Source of the DNA: Triglochin maritima
Taxonomy: Eukaryota > Streptophyta > Magnoliopsida > Alismatales > Juncaginaceae
Assembly (NCBI GenBank): GCA_963682175.1
Contig: OY821775.1
Location: 10,326,501 to 10,390,500 of the forward strand
Reading direction: 5' to 3'
DNA: 64,000 bases
In this document: piece by piece, positions 1 to 11,134 of the stretch
How positions within the stretch are numbered: the stretch's first letter is position 1
Layout: each line of letters starts with the position of its first letter
Notes under the pieces: model-generated
The model's database searches: none
The model's input: only the letters and a program-made list of their open reading frames with translations
What the model was told of the DNA's origin: nothing
Position numbers and translations under genes: made by a program

Positions 1-669
1 AGTAATTCAACAGGGTAACAAGGTTAGCAGAATAACACAAGACCGTCAAATTTAAAATAAAAAAATTAAAACTTCATTTTTTTAATGGTGGGGCACGTGC
101 CCCACCAGGCACCTATGTGGATCCGCCACTGACTGTCTCCATCCGGCCTAATCATGTATGTTCAACTTTTTTACAGAAAATTTAGTTGATTTTCGAAAAA
201 GACCTAGTTGATTTTGAGGTTTGTAGATTTATTAGAAACATATGACCTGTGAGAAACCGGAAAGGATAAAATTAATCTTCAGGAAACTTGCTTTTCTTCT
301 CCTTCAAGTGGCAATAGTTTGTGGAAACAATATGCTCTTTCTTATACTTTCTGATCTTATTTCATTTTTTTTTGTCGTATTAACACCACGCCCGTTATTC
401 GTGGGCTTTTTCATAATCTTTTACCTGGTACATGTTTCCTATATAGGATAAAATCATTGTAGATCATCATATCTTCAAGAACTGAATTTCCTGTATTTGC
501 ATGTTTCACGGGAAAATCTTATCGTTGTTTACTAGTTTTGCTTCGTTTGAGGAATCTTGTCTCTGCTGCTTTGTGGAACATTTAGTCTTGTGGTTAAAAA
601 TGGTTGACTTACGTAACTTGGTCCAATCCTGATAGTTAAGATATATCGTTTCTGCTTTTGTGTTTTCAG
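1..669. other. Intron or upstream sequence of SGT1, with TE footprint
   Basis: No coding exon is recognised here; the first recognisable SGT1 exon starts at 670 after a TTTTCAG acceptor, so most of this is probably intron. Bases 87-106 are a perfect 20-base palindrome, GGTGGGGCACGTGCCCCACC, centred on a G-box core CACGTG. Bases 122-131 read TCCGCCACTG, the reverse complement of CAGTGGCGGA, a terminus I associate with plant hAT-type MITEs. The other end of such an element was not located, so the transposon assignment is tentative. Confidence 0.45.
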
Positions 670-1213
670 GTTCAACTGCTTCAAGGCCAGTTTATCCATC
701 TTCAAAGTCCAAGGTTGATTGGGATAAGCTCGAAGCACAGGTTAAAAAAGAGGTAACTTCACGTTTGCTTGTGAAGATGGAGTAAGAAGTCCTGTTAAGT
801 TCAGTGTTCACGTATGTTGCGTCTTTGCAGGAGAAAGACGAAAAGCTTGACGGTGATGCTGCTCTGAACAAGATGTTCCGTGATATATATCAAGATGCTG
901 ATGAGGACACAAGACGAGCAATGCAGAAATCCTTTGTAAGATCACATCCTTCACTGCTTCACTTAGATATCTTCTATTTATGCTGGGGGGAGCATCTTAA
1001 CCCTTACGAAGTTTCTCTCCCTTAAACATAACCACATTGCACTCTTTTGATGTTGCTGCTGCGAGACTCATGTCATTGTGGTGTTTCTTTTCTTCTTTGT
1101 TGCAGTTGGAATCCAATGGTACCGTTCTTTCCACCAATTGGAAAGAGGTGGGTCAGAAGAAGGTAGAAGGTAGCCCACCGGATGGCATGGAGTTGAAGAA
1201 ATGGGAGTATTAG
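670..1213 (+). CDS. SGT1: SGT1 co-chaperone, C-terminal exons (SGS domain)
   Basis: Three exons, 670-752, 831-935 and 1106-1213 (stop TAG 1211-1213), join in frame through GT-AG introns. They encode the C-terminal part of SGT1, about 98 residues. Visible hallmarks of the SGS domain are [19 protein letters not shown], then [19 protein letters not shown], then [17 protein letters not shown] and the terminus [17 protein letters not shown]1 is an HSP90/HSP70 co-chaperone that with RAR1 stabilises NLR immune receptors and also acts in SCF ubiquitin-ligase function; the SGS domain contacts NLRs and HSP70 (family knowledge). The TPR and CS domains lie upstream, outside the window or beyond the large intron, so the gene is truncated by the window edge. 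No frameshift or stop is seen in these exons. Confidence 0.93.
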
Positions 1214-2308
1214 GATGTCTGTTGCTTGTTACCGGTGTAAACGATCCAAACTCAGAACGAACTGGGAATAGTTTGATGTCAAATATTTGTATGTTTGAGA
1301 TTGAGTTTTACCCGAACCTATTTTTGTTGTTTGAGTTTGGCTTGTTAAGAAATATGTGGTTTGGGTTTTGTTTAAAAGTTTGAGTTTTAAAATTAAAAAA
1401 ACAACTAAAAAGCTCAGTTAAAACATGATAATCTAGTTGAAACATCACAAAAACTCAAGAATGATTACTATGTTAGCATCAGAAAAAACAGTAAGGTTCC
1501 GTTTAGCTAACTTTCCAAACCATGATTTTGAAATAAATAAGAAAGAAAACACTAATTTAGGTTTTTTAAATACCTATATATGTGAAGTTTCCGAAATTGA
1601 TTTTTGGACCTTTTGGTCCAAAACAAACTTTAAATCTCATTTAAATCTCTCTTTTTTCCATGGAGAAAAGACAATGCTACAATTTAAGAGCATAGGTGAA
1701 ATTTAACCGGATCGAATCAGTTCATTCGGTTTGAACCGGTCTGGTTTCAGGTTCTCCAAATCGAAGAACACAGACATACCTGTTCGGTTAAAACCGGATT
1801 TTTTATAATTATTTCTAATGTGTTTTAATTAAAAATTTGGATGTATTCTTATGTTTGTAGTGATATTTTAACTTCAAATTTATCCTTATAGCTTATGAGA
1901 TATATTACTAACCTTACAACAATATTTAATTCTTTAAACAATAAAACACTAATAAATTTTATTTTTTTATTAGGAAATTTTTTTTTAAAAATAAATAAAT
2001 CCCGGAATTCCTGAAATCTGGTTCCCGTCCGGTTTGAACCACCAAAATTTCAACAGTCGAAAGAGCACCATAATTCAGGAAACAAACTTTATTCGGTTAA
2101 ACCTACCACCTACATAATAACATTATTCGGTCAAACATACATGTAATCTACCCACCCAATAATGACACGATTCGGTTAAACTTTCTGATAACCCACCTAT
2201 TTAATCCCCCAACCCCAGACGTCAAAACCCGATCCAACCCGTCTCTCCCAATTCCTTCTTTCCGCCTTCTCGCTTCCTTCTCTAGGGTTTCGTTCCGTTC
2301 CGGCCACG
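1214..2308. other. Intergenic: SGT1 3' flank and ESS2 promoter
   Basis: AT-rich spacer without a supported gene. It has several scattered CGGTTT/AACCGG-type half sites (about 1709-1795 and 2025-2175), such as TTCGGTTTGAACCGG near 1725. These differ from the CGGT-NN-ACCG boxes of the LTRs because the half-site spacing is not 2 bp. The last 100 bases are C-rich and lead into the ESS2 start codon. Confidence 0.5.
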
Positions 2309-3733
2309 ATGCTCCTCTCCCCGGGCCACTCTCCCCGCGAAATCTCCCCCATCCAAACCCTAAACACCCCCGACAACCCTCCCCCGCCCGCCAAGCGCCG
2401 CCGCGCCGCCGTCCTCGACGAGGACACCTACGTCGCGGCAATCGAGAAGATCGTCGAGCGCGACTTCTTCCCCGACATCCCCAAGCTTCGCGACCGCCTC
2501 GACTGGCTCCAGGCCGTCCGCACCCACGACCCCCTCCTCATCCGCGACGCGCAGCTCAAGATCCTCGAGCGCCGCTCCACTCCTTCCGTCCACCGATCTT
2601 CCGATCCCACCCCCACCCCCTCCCTCCGAGATCCGGCCGTTGATCTGGCCAGATCGGATGAGCCCAATGTCTCCGCCGATGTTGATGTTTCGGTCTCGTT
2701 GGACGAGTTTTTTAGATGGTACACGAGCGAGGACAACGAGAGCTTCGGGAGGATAATGGAGAAGGTGAACCGGAAGCGGAAGGAGAAGTACGCTCATTTA
2801 TTGGGGAGTGACGACGGGGATGAGCCGGTTAGGAGGATTACGGATGGGTACGGGTCGTCGGATCAGCCGACCAGCACTTTGGAGGGGTGGAATTACGATC
2901 CGAAGAATCTGCTAATGTATAATGCTGGGGAGAGAGAGGAGGCAGTGCTTACGGTCGAGGAGAGGGCGGAGAGATTGAAGGGGATGACTAAAGAGATTAG
3001 TCGGGCGAATACGAGGTTTCATGGGAGATCAGGTGGCGAGTCGGGTGATGCGGAGAAGACGAACTCTGCTATTCTTTATAAGTCTGTTCCGAGTAGTACT
3101 CCAATTGGAGGTGCGGCTTGGCCGTTTGCCGATAGGGAGGCTGAGAAGGCGAGGAGATATGATCTGGAGGATCTGAGGAAAACTCCCTTGGGGAATGCGT
3201 TTTTCGTGGAGTCGAGTAAGAAGGCGGAGAACGGGTATAGTTTTGTGAAGACCCCGTCTCCTGTTCCTGGTGTTGATGCGTCTCCTTTGATGACTTGGGG
3301 TGAGATCGAGGGCACGCCTTTGCGATTGGATTTGGAAGACACGCCTGTTGGAATCGGAGGGAGCGGTGATGGCCCACGGTTTTCGATACCGTCTGCTCCT
3401 TCCAGAGACGTGAAGGCGCATTCTTTGTCCAGGGATGCAGCAAGGAATCTTAGGGAGAGGTCGAAATTGTTCGGCAAACCGCCTTTGCCGTCACCTTCAA
3501 GGAGTGGGAGTATGACCCCAAGTGCTAGGACTCTTTCGCCTGCTGCTCAGAAGTTTGTCAGGAGTGCTTTTGCCAAGTCTTCTCATAGTGTGGATGAGAC
3601 GCTCAGAGCAAGTTACCGCGGCAATAGTCCGGTTGTAGGCACGCCGAAGTCGCATTTGGGTTCAACGAGGCTCGGAAAGGAAGCAAGTTTGGCGTCTAGA
3701 TCTCCGTCAGCAAGAAATGATTCTCCCTGGTGA
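2309..3733 (+). CDS. ESS2: ESS2/DGCR14 homologue, spliceosome-associated nuclear protein
   Basis: An intact single-exon frame of 474 residues. It matches the Es2/DGCR14 family: an N-terminal block with a short basic stretch KRRRA followed by LDEDTYVAAIEKIVERDFFP and DIPKLRDRLDWLQAV (about residues 35-71), a central GWNYDPKNLLMYN motif (about 193-205), and the family hallmark SPVPGVDASPLMTWGEIEGTP near residue 325. The serine-rich tail contains several RSP and SP motifs. Family members are nuclear proteins found in the spliceosome C complex and needed for accurate splicing (established for worm and human homologues; inferred here). The start ATG at 2309 sits in a context GCCACGATGC and gives the usual N-terminus. 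Base use is odd: the first 350 bases are very GC-rich while the rest is balanced. The neighbouring SGT1 gene is co-directional and 1.1 kb upstream. Confidence 0.92.
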   Translation: MLLSPGHSPREISPIQTLNTPDNPPPPAKRRRAAVLDEDTYVAAIEKIVERDFFPDIPKLRDRLDWLQAVRTHDPLLIRDAQLKILERRSTPSVHRSSDPTPTPSLRDPAVDLARSDEPNVSADVDVSVSLDEFFRWYTSEDNESFGRIMEKVNRKRKEKYAHLLGSDDGDEPVRRITDGYGSSDQPTSTLEGWNYDPKNLLMYNAGEREEAVLTVEERAERLKGMTKEISRANTRFHGRSGGESGDAEKTNSAILYKSVPSSTPIGGAAWPFADREAEKARRYDLEDLRKTPLGNAFFVESSKKAENGYSFVKTPSPVPGVDASPLMTWGEIEGTPLRLDLEDTPVGIGGSGDGPRFSIPSAPSRDVKAHSLSRDAARNLRERSKLFGKPPLPSPSRSGSMTPSARTLSPAAQKFVRSAFAKSSHSVDETLRASYRGNSPVVGTPKSHLGSTRLGKEASLASRSPSARNDSPW

Positions 3734-6700
3734 TGTATTGAACAACCCAATCGTGGTTGATGATTAGCTGTGAGAAATTGATTGCAAGGTAAATGCTATT
3801 AGGTTGTGATGCTTATGTACTAGTGACATGATTCTGCTACTGCTGCACTGAAGTTGCATAAATTATGGTACCCTAAAACGTTTGCTTTCGTGGCGGTAAT
3901 GGTATTGTTACTAACAGAATAAATGTATGTTGTATCATAATTACTACAACCTTGCTATGCCAATGCTAAACTTAGAACTCTGTATGATGAGTTTTGGCTT
4001 CAGAGGATTGAATCAGACTATTTACTTGTATGGTTTCTTGCTTCCTGTTCTGATTGAATGTTTGATTCATAAAATGTAATGTGTAGCTTGTCCTATTTTC
4101 ATTTTTTAGTGGGTATGTTTACTTATGGTGTGGAAATTTTAATAACTTAATGTGATTAAAATTGATTCATACAGTCGGCATTTTGTAGTTGTCGTATGGT
4201 TCAAACCTACATGGACATTTCGTACGAAAGGGAACTATGGTTAGAAGCTAACTTTTCAGGTTATGTTTTGCTTTGTGAACTAACCACTTATGGTCACATC
4301 TTGCTGGGTAAATCAAGCTGCAGCAAGATATTAGTGATTGTTTGCACTTCTTATCTACAAAATAAAGTGGTAGATGATTTTTTTTACCCAGATAAGCTGG
4401 GTTATTCCGTGTATATTATTCACACTTGAATTGTAACAAAGTGAACAAAACGGCAAGAAGATTCCGCTACAACCCTTCAAAAGTAAACTATGCTTAAGCT
4501 AATATGCACAAAGTAACAAAACTTCAAACACTCCAAAATCACACGACACAATCACACTTAGGCCTGACTCTTTGCTAAACAACCAAGGGTCTCAAGGATG
4601 AGCCAAATCTACGTTACAATGCACTCCGTCACATTTCTCTTTAACCCCAAAGATGAGTTCATTCTGCTCACCAAATTATGCCGAGGGCAAATCTCTTTTT
4701 TGCAAGAGCCTTGGAGTAGATGCTCGAGGTCACCCCGTCGGGCTGCTGGGTTGGGAGCCATCAGCCATGCCAAAGGAAGAGAGAATGACAGTCCACGCCT
4801 CATGGGTAGGCTATCATTTTGCTCTAGCTTCAGCCTTTTGGTCACCATATCTGGGTTTTCTGGTTAACTCGTGCAGACCTTTTCTTTCTGAATAGAATTC
4901 TGCAAACGAAACAAAAAATTAAGATGATGCGGCAGAAAGGTGGAATGGATTTGTTTGTAGGTATATGCTTTTGCTCAACGAAAGAAACGGTTTCTAAAGA
5001 TTGTGAAACATACGCTGCTTTTATGTTGTTTGTAGGAACGAAAACACCAGCAGCTTAGCATCATGTAACCTTACATCTTTCTAAGCTCATGCAGATAAAA
5101 AGGGGGCTGAATCTAGCCTAATGATACAGATTATAGAGCAGAAATAGTAGTTACATGATAACGAAAGAAACGGTTGAAGGTATCTTTGCAGGCATAACTA
5201 AATTTCATAATAACTTTAGGGAGATTAGAGTGTCACGGTAAACATAAGAAATACAATTACAAGCTAGAGAGTTGGGATTTTATTTCAACTACGTGATGAT
5301 TGGCTTGTCCATGTGAAGATTCAGAACAAATGTTTCAGGAGGTCTCCAATGTCCCGTTTGATTATTGATGTAATGAACTGATAGAAAGCTACACATGGCT
5401 ACCAATGACTACAAATTTCTAATAATAGGGATGATTACCAGATATAAGTACAACAGATTTCTGATTATACGATGACAACAGTTACACATGAATCGATTTA
5501 AAGCCATAAACTTTCATACAACATAAATCATACGATATAAAAAACTTTCAGATGTTACTGAAAGCTGCCAACTCTTCGGGTAATTCCAGTTACCAATTCA
5601 CAGGGTGCTGCTCACTCCAACAGGTATAAAACACGAGTAACACCGCGAGCAATTATTATAACAGCCATTACTCCCAACAAAATACTCATTTTGCATCTGT
5701 AACGCCTTTATTAATTGAGAACATACTTACGAGGCCAAAAATCCTTTCCTAAAGAAGCAAACGAAAATGGCGGAGCAGACTCTCCCTGACAAGCTTGCTG
5801 AAGATGTGGAGAGACTGCAACGATGTGTAATTTGAACCTAACTTTGATACAGAGAGAAATCCAGAATACAATTCTTCCTCACATATTTGATTTTCAACAA
5901 CTGCAACACCAATAGCAAATCATTAGCATCTTAGCGAGGATCTCTCCTCATTATTCAATGGTTGAATTTTTGTTTATATTGCCCACCAATGTCTTCTGTA
6001 GCAGTCAGCAGAGTCTCTTTATAGTTCCTATAAATGAAATCATAGTGGAGGTTGTTCTAAGTTCTAACACTAGTCCTACTGAAGTTCTAGCAGCGTTTTA
6101 TACAATGCACTTATTTTCGAACAAGTCAACTGCCTCTGAAATTTTATAATCAATATTCTAACAAGAAACTACGGCCATTTTGACCAAAGAGAGTATATTA
6201 TTTATCATTATGACCAAAGAGAGTATTCCCAAAAAACAGCTTAAGTATTAATTGGATTTGGACGTAATCAGAAAGCCAAAATAAGAAGTATTTAGGACTT
6301 CATGACTTATTGTAGTCTGCTGAAATATATATGATTCTAATTGAAATGAAAGACCTGAAATTTTGCAGTACTCCAGAACTTCCTTCATCCCAAGCACCAA
6401 ATACCAAAGACCAAAAGACTATCTGCAGAAAAGCAAATGCATTCAAGCAGTCGTAGGAGAGGCAATGGACCCAGTACATGCTCAATATTCGTGGTTGTGC
6501 CTAACAAAAACACTTCCATCCCCCATGGAGAAGCCCTCTGGTACATTTGGAAGTTGAAATGGTCACAAGGAAACATGATTAGACAATAGGGCAGAGAAAT
6601 GAAATGAAAGAAGAAACCATTGGCTTCAAAAATGGATTTCAAGAATCCACAATCCTTTCTATCAAGAAGACCTCCAAGATATCAAATTTCAAGACAAATA

Positions 6701-6905
6701 ACATGGGGGAGTAGGATTCATAGTGTATTAGTGTCAAACAGTTCTTTGGCAGTTAGGACGTTTTCATTAATAGAACGGATGTTGTTTGATAACATAAATG
6801 ATATTTGACTAAAAGAAATATATGCTGGCTGATTAACAGAATTATCATTGGAATAACAGAGTTAAGTTTAAGAGCCATTGCCTTAGTGATCGTGATGCAG
6901 GACTT
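3734..6905. other. Intergenic region without recognised genes
   Basis: About 3.2 kb of AT-rich sequence downstream of ESS2. I see no conserved protein motifs, tRNA or clear terminal repeats. Bases 6181-6228 contain a short direct repeat (GACCAAAGAGAGTAT twice). The longest open frames (60-90 codons) show no recognisable domain and are probably chance. Confidence 0.5.
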
Positions 6906-7531
6906 GGGAAGCACGGATACTTCAAAATACCTTCCATACACGTACCGTACTCGTATCAAATACCAATACACGTCGGATACACATGGATACGTGTCTGATA
7001 CACTACATGGCGTATCCAGGACAGTATGGGAAATTCACATTATCGGATACGTCGTGGATACGCCCGGATACTTCACGGACACGTGTATCCTGTGTTGAAC
7101 ACCGGACACGTGTATCCTGTGTTGAACACCGGACACGTGTATCCTGTGTTGAACACAACTGATCGTGTAGTTTTTTAAATGTTTAGGGATTTTTTTTGCG
7201 TGATGAACCAGATATGGAAGTTGTTGGATGTCGAACAATGATTGAGAAACATGTATTTGTGACATTTATCTTGAATTAACAATTGTTTATTTTTATGGAA
7301 GTAAAAACGTTGTTTATTTTTATCATTGAATCATGAATGTTTTGTTTGGATTAACAATTGCTAATTTGGTAATATTTATGTATTTTAATTATTACACTAA
7401 GTTATAAAATTTAAATATATTATTTATATTTTAATTGATATTTCAATCACCGTATCAATATCTTACTTTTTACAAAAATACCGTATACCTGTGCCAGTGT
7501 CGTATCCGATACCCGTATCCATGCTTCCTAG
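6906..7531. mobile_element. MITE with GGATACG-type terminal repeats
   Basis: The left end reads GGGAAGCACGGATAC and the reverse complement of the right end reads TAGGAAGCATGGATACG, so the two termini are inverted repeats. They are flanked by near-identical 10-base direct repeats, TGCAGGACTT at 6896-6905 and TGCAGGACAT at 7532-7541. A target duplication of 9-10 bases suggests a Mutator-type non-autonomous element. The interior is full of GGATACG/CGTATCC words and holds three tandem copies of a 27-base unit at about 7076-7155. No coding capacity. Confidence 0.7.
7076..7155. repeat. 27-bp tandem repeat, three copies
   Basis: A 27-base unit beginning GGACACGTGTATCCTGTGTT is repeated three times head to tail inside the MITE, each copy carrying an ACACGTGT core. 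The copies are essentially identical, which points to recent amplification. Confidence 0.8.
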
Positions 7532-7541
7532 TGCAGGACAT

Positions 7542-8039
7542 TCATGAAACTGAATGGCCTAAAATCATAAGGACTGCTTGCACCTCTTCTCTTGGCAGAA
7601 ATATGATTTATGTATGGTTAATAGGGTGAGGCCATTCCAATGACATCACTAAGTAGTGTTGAAAAAAGAATGTCGAGTACCTGTCCGGCCCACTGATCAA
7701 GGAGCTTCACACGATGCATTGACTGAATAACTCAAGACTTCCTCGTAGCTGGCAGGACAACAGGAACATATGCCTCTGGTATCCTAACTACCTGTATTAG
7801 AATAAATAAATAAACAAAAGCAAGAAATATAAGAGAAAATTGGTGGCTGGAGGTGGTAAAAGGGTTCTGAAATAAGAGAAATATCAACATGAATACTATT
7901 GTTATGCACATTGTTACTTATACAGCAGTTCTTATTTTGGCAAGCCATTCTAAAAGGAAAAAAGAGGTACATATATCACCAATTTCCGGCTATTGCTGTC
8001 GTACTATTTCTGTCCAACAGCTCATCTATTTGTTAAGTA
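7542..8039. other. Short spacer without genes
   Basis: No coding or RNA gene is seen between the MITE and the start of the copia element. The last five bases before the element, AAGTA at 8035-8039, would be the target duplication, but no clean match lies beyond the 3' LTR (AAGAG near 15926). Confidence 0.4.
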
Positions 8040-8095
8040 CGTTGTTGTTTACCTTGAATATGTGTTTAAAGTATTCGTGAAGGAAAACAGACATT

Positions 8096-8481
8096 CGGTC
8101 GACCGGAAGGCGTTCGGTCGACCGGATGTGTGTTGTAATTGGTCCAGCAAAAGTGTCTGTCCATTTTCGGTCGACCGGAATCTAGGATTCGGTTGACCGG
8201 ACACACAATAAGAGCTGGGCAAAAGTTATTGTCGATTTTCGGTTGACCGGAATCTAGGATTCGGTCGACCGGGAACGTTCGAGGAGCTGTGGGAAAAGTG
8301 TCTGTTGATTTTCGGTCGACCGGAACTTAAGTGTACAGTCGACCGAGTATGCACTCGAGCAAGCCAGAAAAGTTACTGTCGTTTTTCAGTCGACCGATAC
8401 TCCAATTTCGGTCGACCGGTAAAAGTTGGTTCGCGATACAGTTATTGGATCGGTCGACTGAAGCACCCATTCGGTCGACCG
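8096..8481. repeat. Array of 12 palindromic CGGT-NN-ACCG boxes (element A, 5' LTR)
   Basis: Boxes start at 8096, 8115, 8168, 8190, 8240, 8262, 8313, 8336, 8387, 8409, 8451 and 8472, each 10 bases. Seven are exactly CGGTCGACCG and two are CGGTTGACCG. The boxes at 8336 and 8387 are CAGTCGACCG and that at 8451 is CGGTCGACTG. All five variants are single transitions at a CpG relative to CGGTCGACCG. Spacing is irregular, often alternating about 20 and 50 bases. The array ends 76 bases before the TATA box. Confidence 0.9.
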
Positions 8482-8557
8482 TTTGGACCCAATTCTGCCC
8501 ACGTATTGCAAATTACTCCACCCGATTTTGGTGCAACTTATACTTGTTTTGGCCTCA

Positions 8558-8565
8558 TATATAAA
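8558..8565 (+). promoter_or_regulatory. TATA box of element A 5' LTR
   Basis: TATATAAA lies downstream of the palindrome array and upstream of the presumed R region of the LTR, as expected for the retrotransposon promoter. Confidence 0.6.
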
Positions 8566-8917
8566 GAAAATTTCCGTCCCCTTTGTAATAGAGAACAATT
8601 AGATTGTTTTGATTGTCCACTTTTGCATTCTTGTGAGAAAAGAGAGAGAGCATCCTTGTGATTTGGTGGGAGAATTTTGAGCTGGGTGTTTCATGGGTTC
8701 GTTCGCGTCTCATGTAAGCATCTCTTGTAATACGTTTCTCTATAATGGATTTGGAGTTGTGTCGTCTGTGGTTTTTCCCGCATTGGGTTTCCACGTTAAT
8801 CTTGCGTGTTTTGTGTGATTTGGATTTTGGATTTGCGTTTTGTTCTCAAGTTTAGCCAATTGGATTTGTTATTTCTGTTCCGCTGCGTATTTGAGATTGG
8901 TTTTAATTCCTAACAAC

Positions 8918-8929
8918 TGGTATCAGAGC
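8918..8929 (+). other. Primer binding site, initiator Met tRNA type
   Basis: TGGTATCAGAGC follows the 5' LTR by two bases and is the classic plant copia primer binding site complementary to the 3' end of initiator-Met tRNA. The same motif follows the 5' LTR of element B. Confidence 0.9.
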
Positions 8930-10629
8930 ATTTGGTCCGAATTTTGGGGATTTTTCATCGATATTTTGTCAAGTACTCATGGCGAATCATTGGAAGATTG
9001 AGAAGTTGAGCCGAGATGTGAATTTCGCCTTGTGGCAAGTCAAGATGCACGCAATCCTGGTGCAGCAAGAGGTGGATGACGTTCTTGAGGGCATGGACAA
9101 GTTGCCAAAGGAAATGTCCGATCAAGATAGGCAAAAGCCTTATCGAAAGGCGATGTCAACAATTAAGTTATCGTTGTCTGACGAAGTTCTGAGAGAAGTG
9201 TTGAAGGAGAAGACGGCTGCAAGTATGTGGAAGAAATTAGAGGAAGTCTACATGAAGAAGTCACTTGCGAGCCGGATTATCTTGAAGAAGAAGTTATTCC
9301 TATTCAAGATGAAGTCGGGTATCTCCCTTCAGCAACACTTGAATGATTTCAATGCAATCATCATGGACTTGGAGAAGGTTGAAGCAAGGTTTTCTGATGA
9401 GGATCAGGCGATCCTTTTACTTTGCTCGTTGAGTTCTTCATATGATCACTTCGTGGAGACGATGATGTACAGCAGGACCGACATCTCTCCAAATCTGATA
9501 TGGAGAAGAGGTCTGATGGTTCTGAGTTGAGCAAAAGTGAATCACTTGTTGCTCGTGGTAAAGGGGAAAGAGAGGAGTTTCTCAAAGAACACCTCTAAGG
9601 CCAAGTCGAAGGACAAAGATATTATTTGTCATTAATGCAAGAAGAAGGGTCACAAGATATCAGAATGTTTTAAGCTACAGAACAGAGAGAAGCAGAGGGG
9701 TTCTAGTAGTGGTGATCAGTCAGGTTCGAATGTTGTGGAGTCCGATTCTGATTTTGTGTTGGCAGCTACAGGTTCTTCTGAAGCTTCCGACGGTTGGGTG
9801 ATTGACACGGGCAGTACATTCCACTTAACTCCGAATAAACATTGGTTTTCATCTTATGAAACAATGTCAGGTGGAATGGTTGTGATGGGCAATGGTGACA
9901 GGTGCGAGGTTGCAGGAATTTGTTCAGTCAGATTGAGGACCCATGATGGCCTAGTCAAGATTTTATCGGATGTGCGACATGTTCCGAAGGCGAGCAAGAA
10001 TCTGATTTCAGTAGGTAGCCTGACTGCAAAGGGTTACAAATTAAGTGGTGATGATGACTGCATATCCATCACCAAAGGATCACTTATTCTGATGAAAGGG
10101 AATAAGCTTGGGCCCGACAAGCTTTATATGCTTAAAGGAGAAACTGTTGTGGGTGACACAGTTGTTGTAGGATTTCATGTTTAATTATACATATATATTT
10201 TTCGAATTTTCATGTATAATAAGGATCTATTACAATTTTCTTCGATTTATTTATGCATGCATCGGTTTGTTTTAACAACTAGTTTCAAAAACTTATTAAA
10301 ACAAACACAAAGGGACTCCGAAATTCATACCTAGAAGTTCTAAAAAACTTCTTGACGTTTCAGAGACGTTGAGGAAGTCAATCTTCGCTTCTCGTTGCGC
10401 CGGATGCCTCCGAGTGTTCACCGAAACCCTAAACAAGGTTGGAGAGAAAGGAGCTAGCCAATCGATCTCCAAACAAGCTTAGAATCTAGCTACAAACCCC
10501 TTCCTTAGCCTCTGAGATTTCTCCTTCCAAAGACTTAGAAAACTAAGAAAATTTTCGTGGGTTTTTGTGGTGAATTAAGAGAGAAAATAATTATTGAATT
10601 GTGTAACCCAATTAGGGAGAATAAGGACC

Positions 10630-10637
10630 TATTTATA
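10630..10637 (-). promoter_or_regulatory. TATA box of nested solo LTR (minus strand)
   Basis: The minus strand reads CCTATAAATAGGTCC here, a strong TATA context. It lies about 180 bases downstream of the palindrome array when read on the minus strand. Confidence 0.55.
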
Positions 10638-10820
10638 GGTTCCAATCTTACTCTTAATCATGGCTATTCTTTAGCCACGTTTTTCTTTACATTTTCTCTC
10701 ATAAATTAATTCCTTAATGTATTACATGCACCCACAAAACGTTTGACCAAGTTTGGAGCTAATCCAACCATCGATCAAATTAATCTCTTAATAATCAAAG
10801 GCAGAAAATCAATCGTTGTT

Positions 10821-11134
10821 CGGTTGACCGAGACCCATTCGGTTAACCGAATATGTCACGATTGGTTGACCGAGTACTAGACGGATGACCGATTCTTAAA
10901 GGGAAAAATTCTCCTTAACCGATCGGACGAATTTTCGTCTAAGACCGAGTGCCATTCGGTTAACCGAAAATATCGGAACTTAAAATTATTCGGTCGACCG
11001 ATTTTGGTTCGGTACACCGTACCAAAGTTCCAGGCACTTTGGTCAAGTTCAGTCAATCAAATATGACTATCCGTTCCATGTTCGGTTGACCGATCCACAG
11101 ATCCTTCGGTCGACCGAACCTCAACGGATTACCG
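10821..11134. repeat. Array of 10 palindromic boxes in the nested solo LTR
   Basis: Boxes start at 10821, 10840, 10863, 10882, 10957, 10991, 11010, 11083, 11107 and 11125. Seven fit CGGT-NN-ACCG exactly, with centres TG, TA, TA, CG, AC, TG and CG; the others (TGGTTGACCG, CGGATGACCG, CGGATTACCG) differ at one base. Apart from the boxes this LTR shows no evident similarity to the LTR of the element it sits in. Confidence 0.85.

Larger units (their letters stand above)
8040..8915 (+). repeat. 5' LTR of copia element A
   Basis: Starts (C/T)GTTGTTGTTTACC and ends TTCCTAACA directly before the primer binding site. It contains 12 CGGT-NN-ACCG boxes at 8096-8481 and a TATATAAA promoter box at 8558-8565. 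The 3' copy is at 15076-15927. The canonical TG start appears mutated to CG in this copy. A region after the TATA box (CATTGGGTTTCCACGTTAAT, near 8782) resembles the R/U5 of Tork-like copia LTRs (family impression). Confidence 0.9.

Noticed and set aside
1709..1795. CGGTT/AACCGG inverted words upstream of ESS2 as another box array
   Set aside because: The half-site spacing is 4 or more bases and not constant, so they do not fit CGGT-NN-ACCG.
2148..2797. Several minus-strand frames over the ESS2 5' end
   Set aside because: Shadows of the GC-rich sense strand; composition is low-complexity and the plus strand has the conserved Es2 motifs.
8096..8481. CRISPR-like array of short palindromic repeats
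   Set aside because: Repeats are 10 bases, spacing is irregular, the host is a plant and no cas genes exist; they are LTR-internal boxes.
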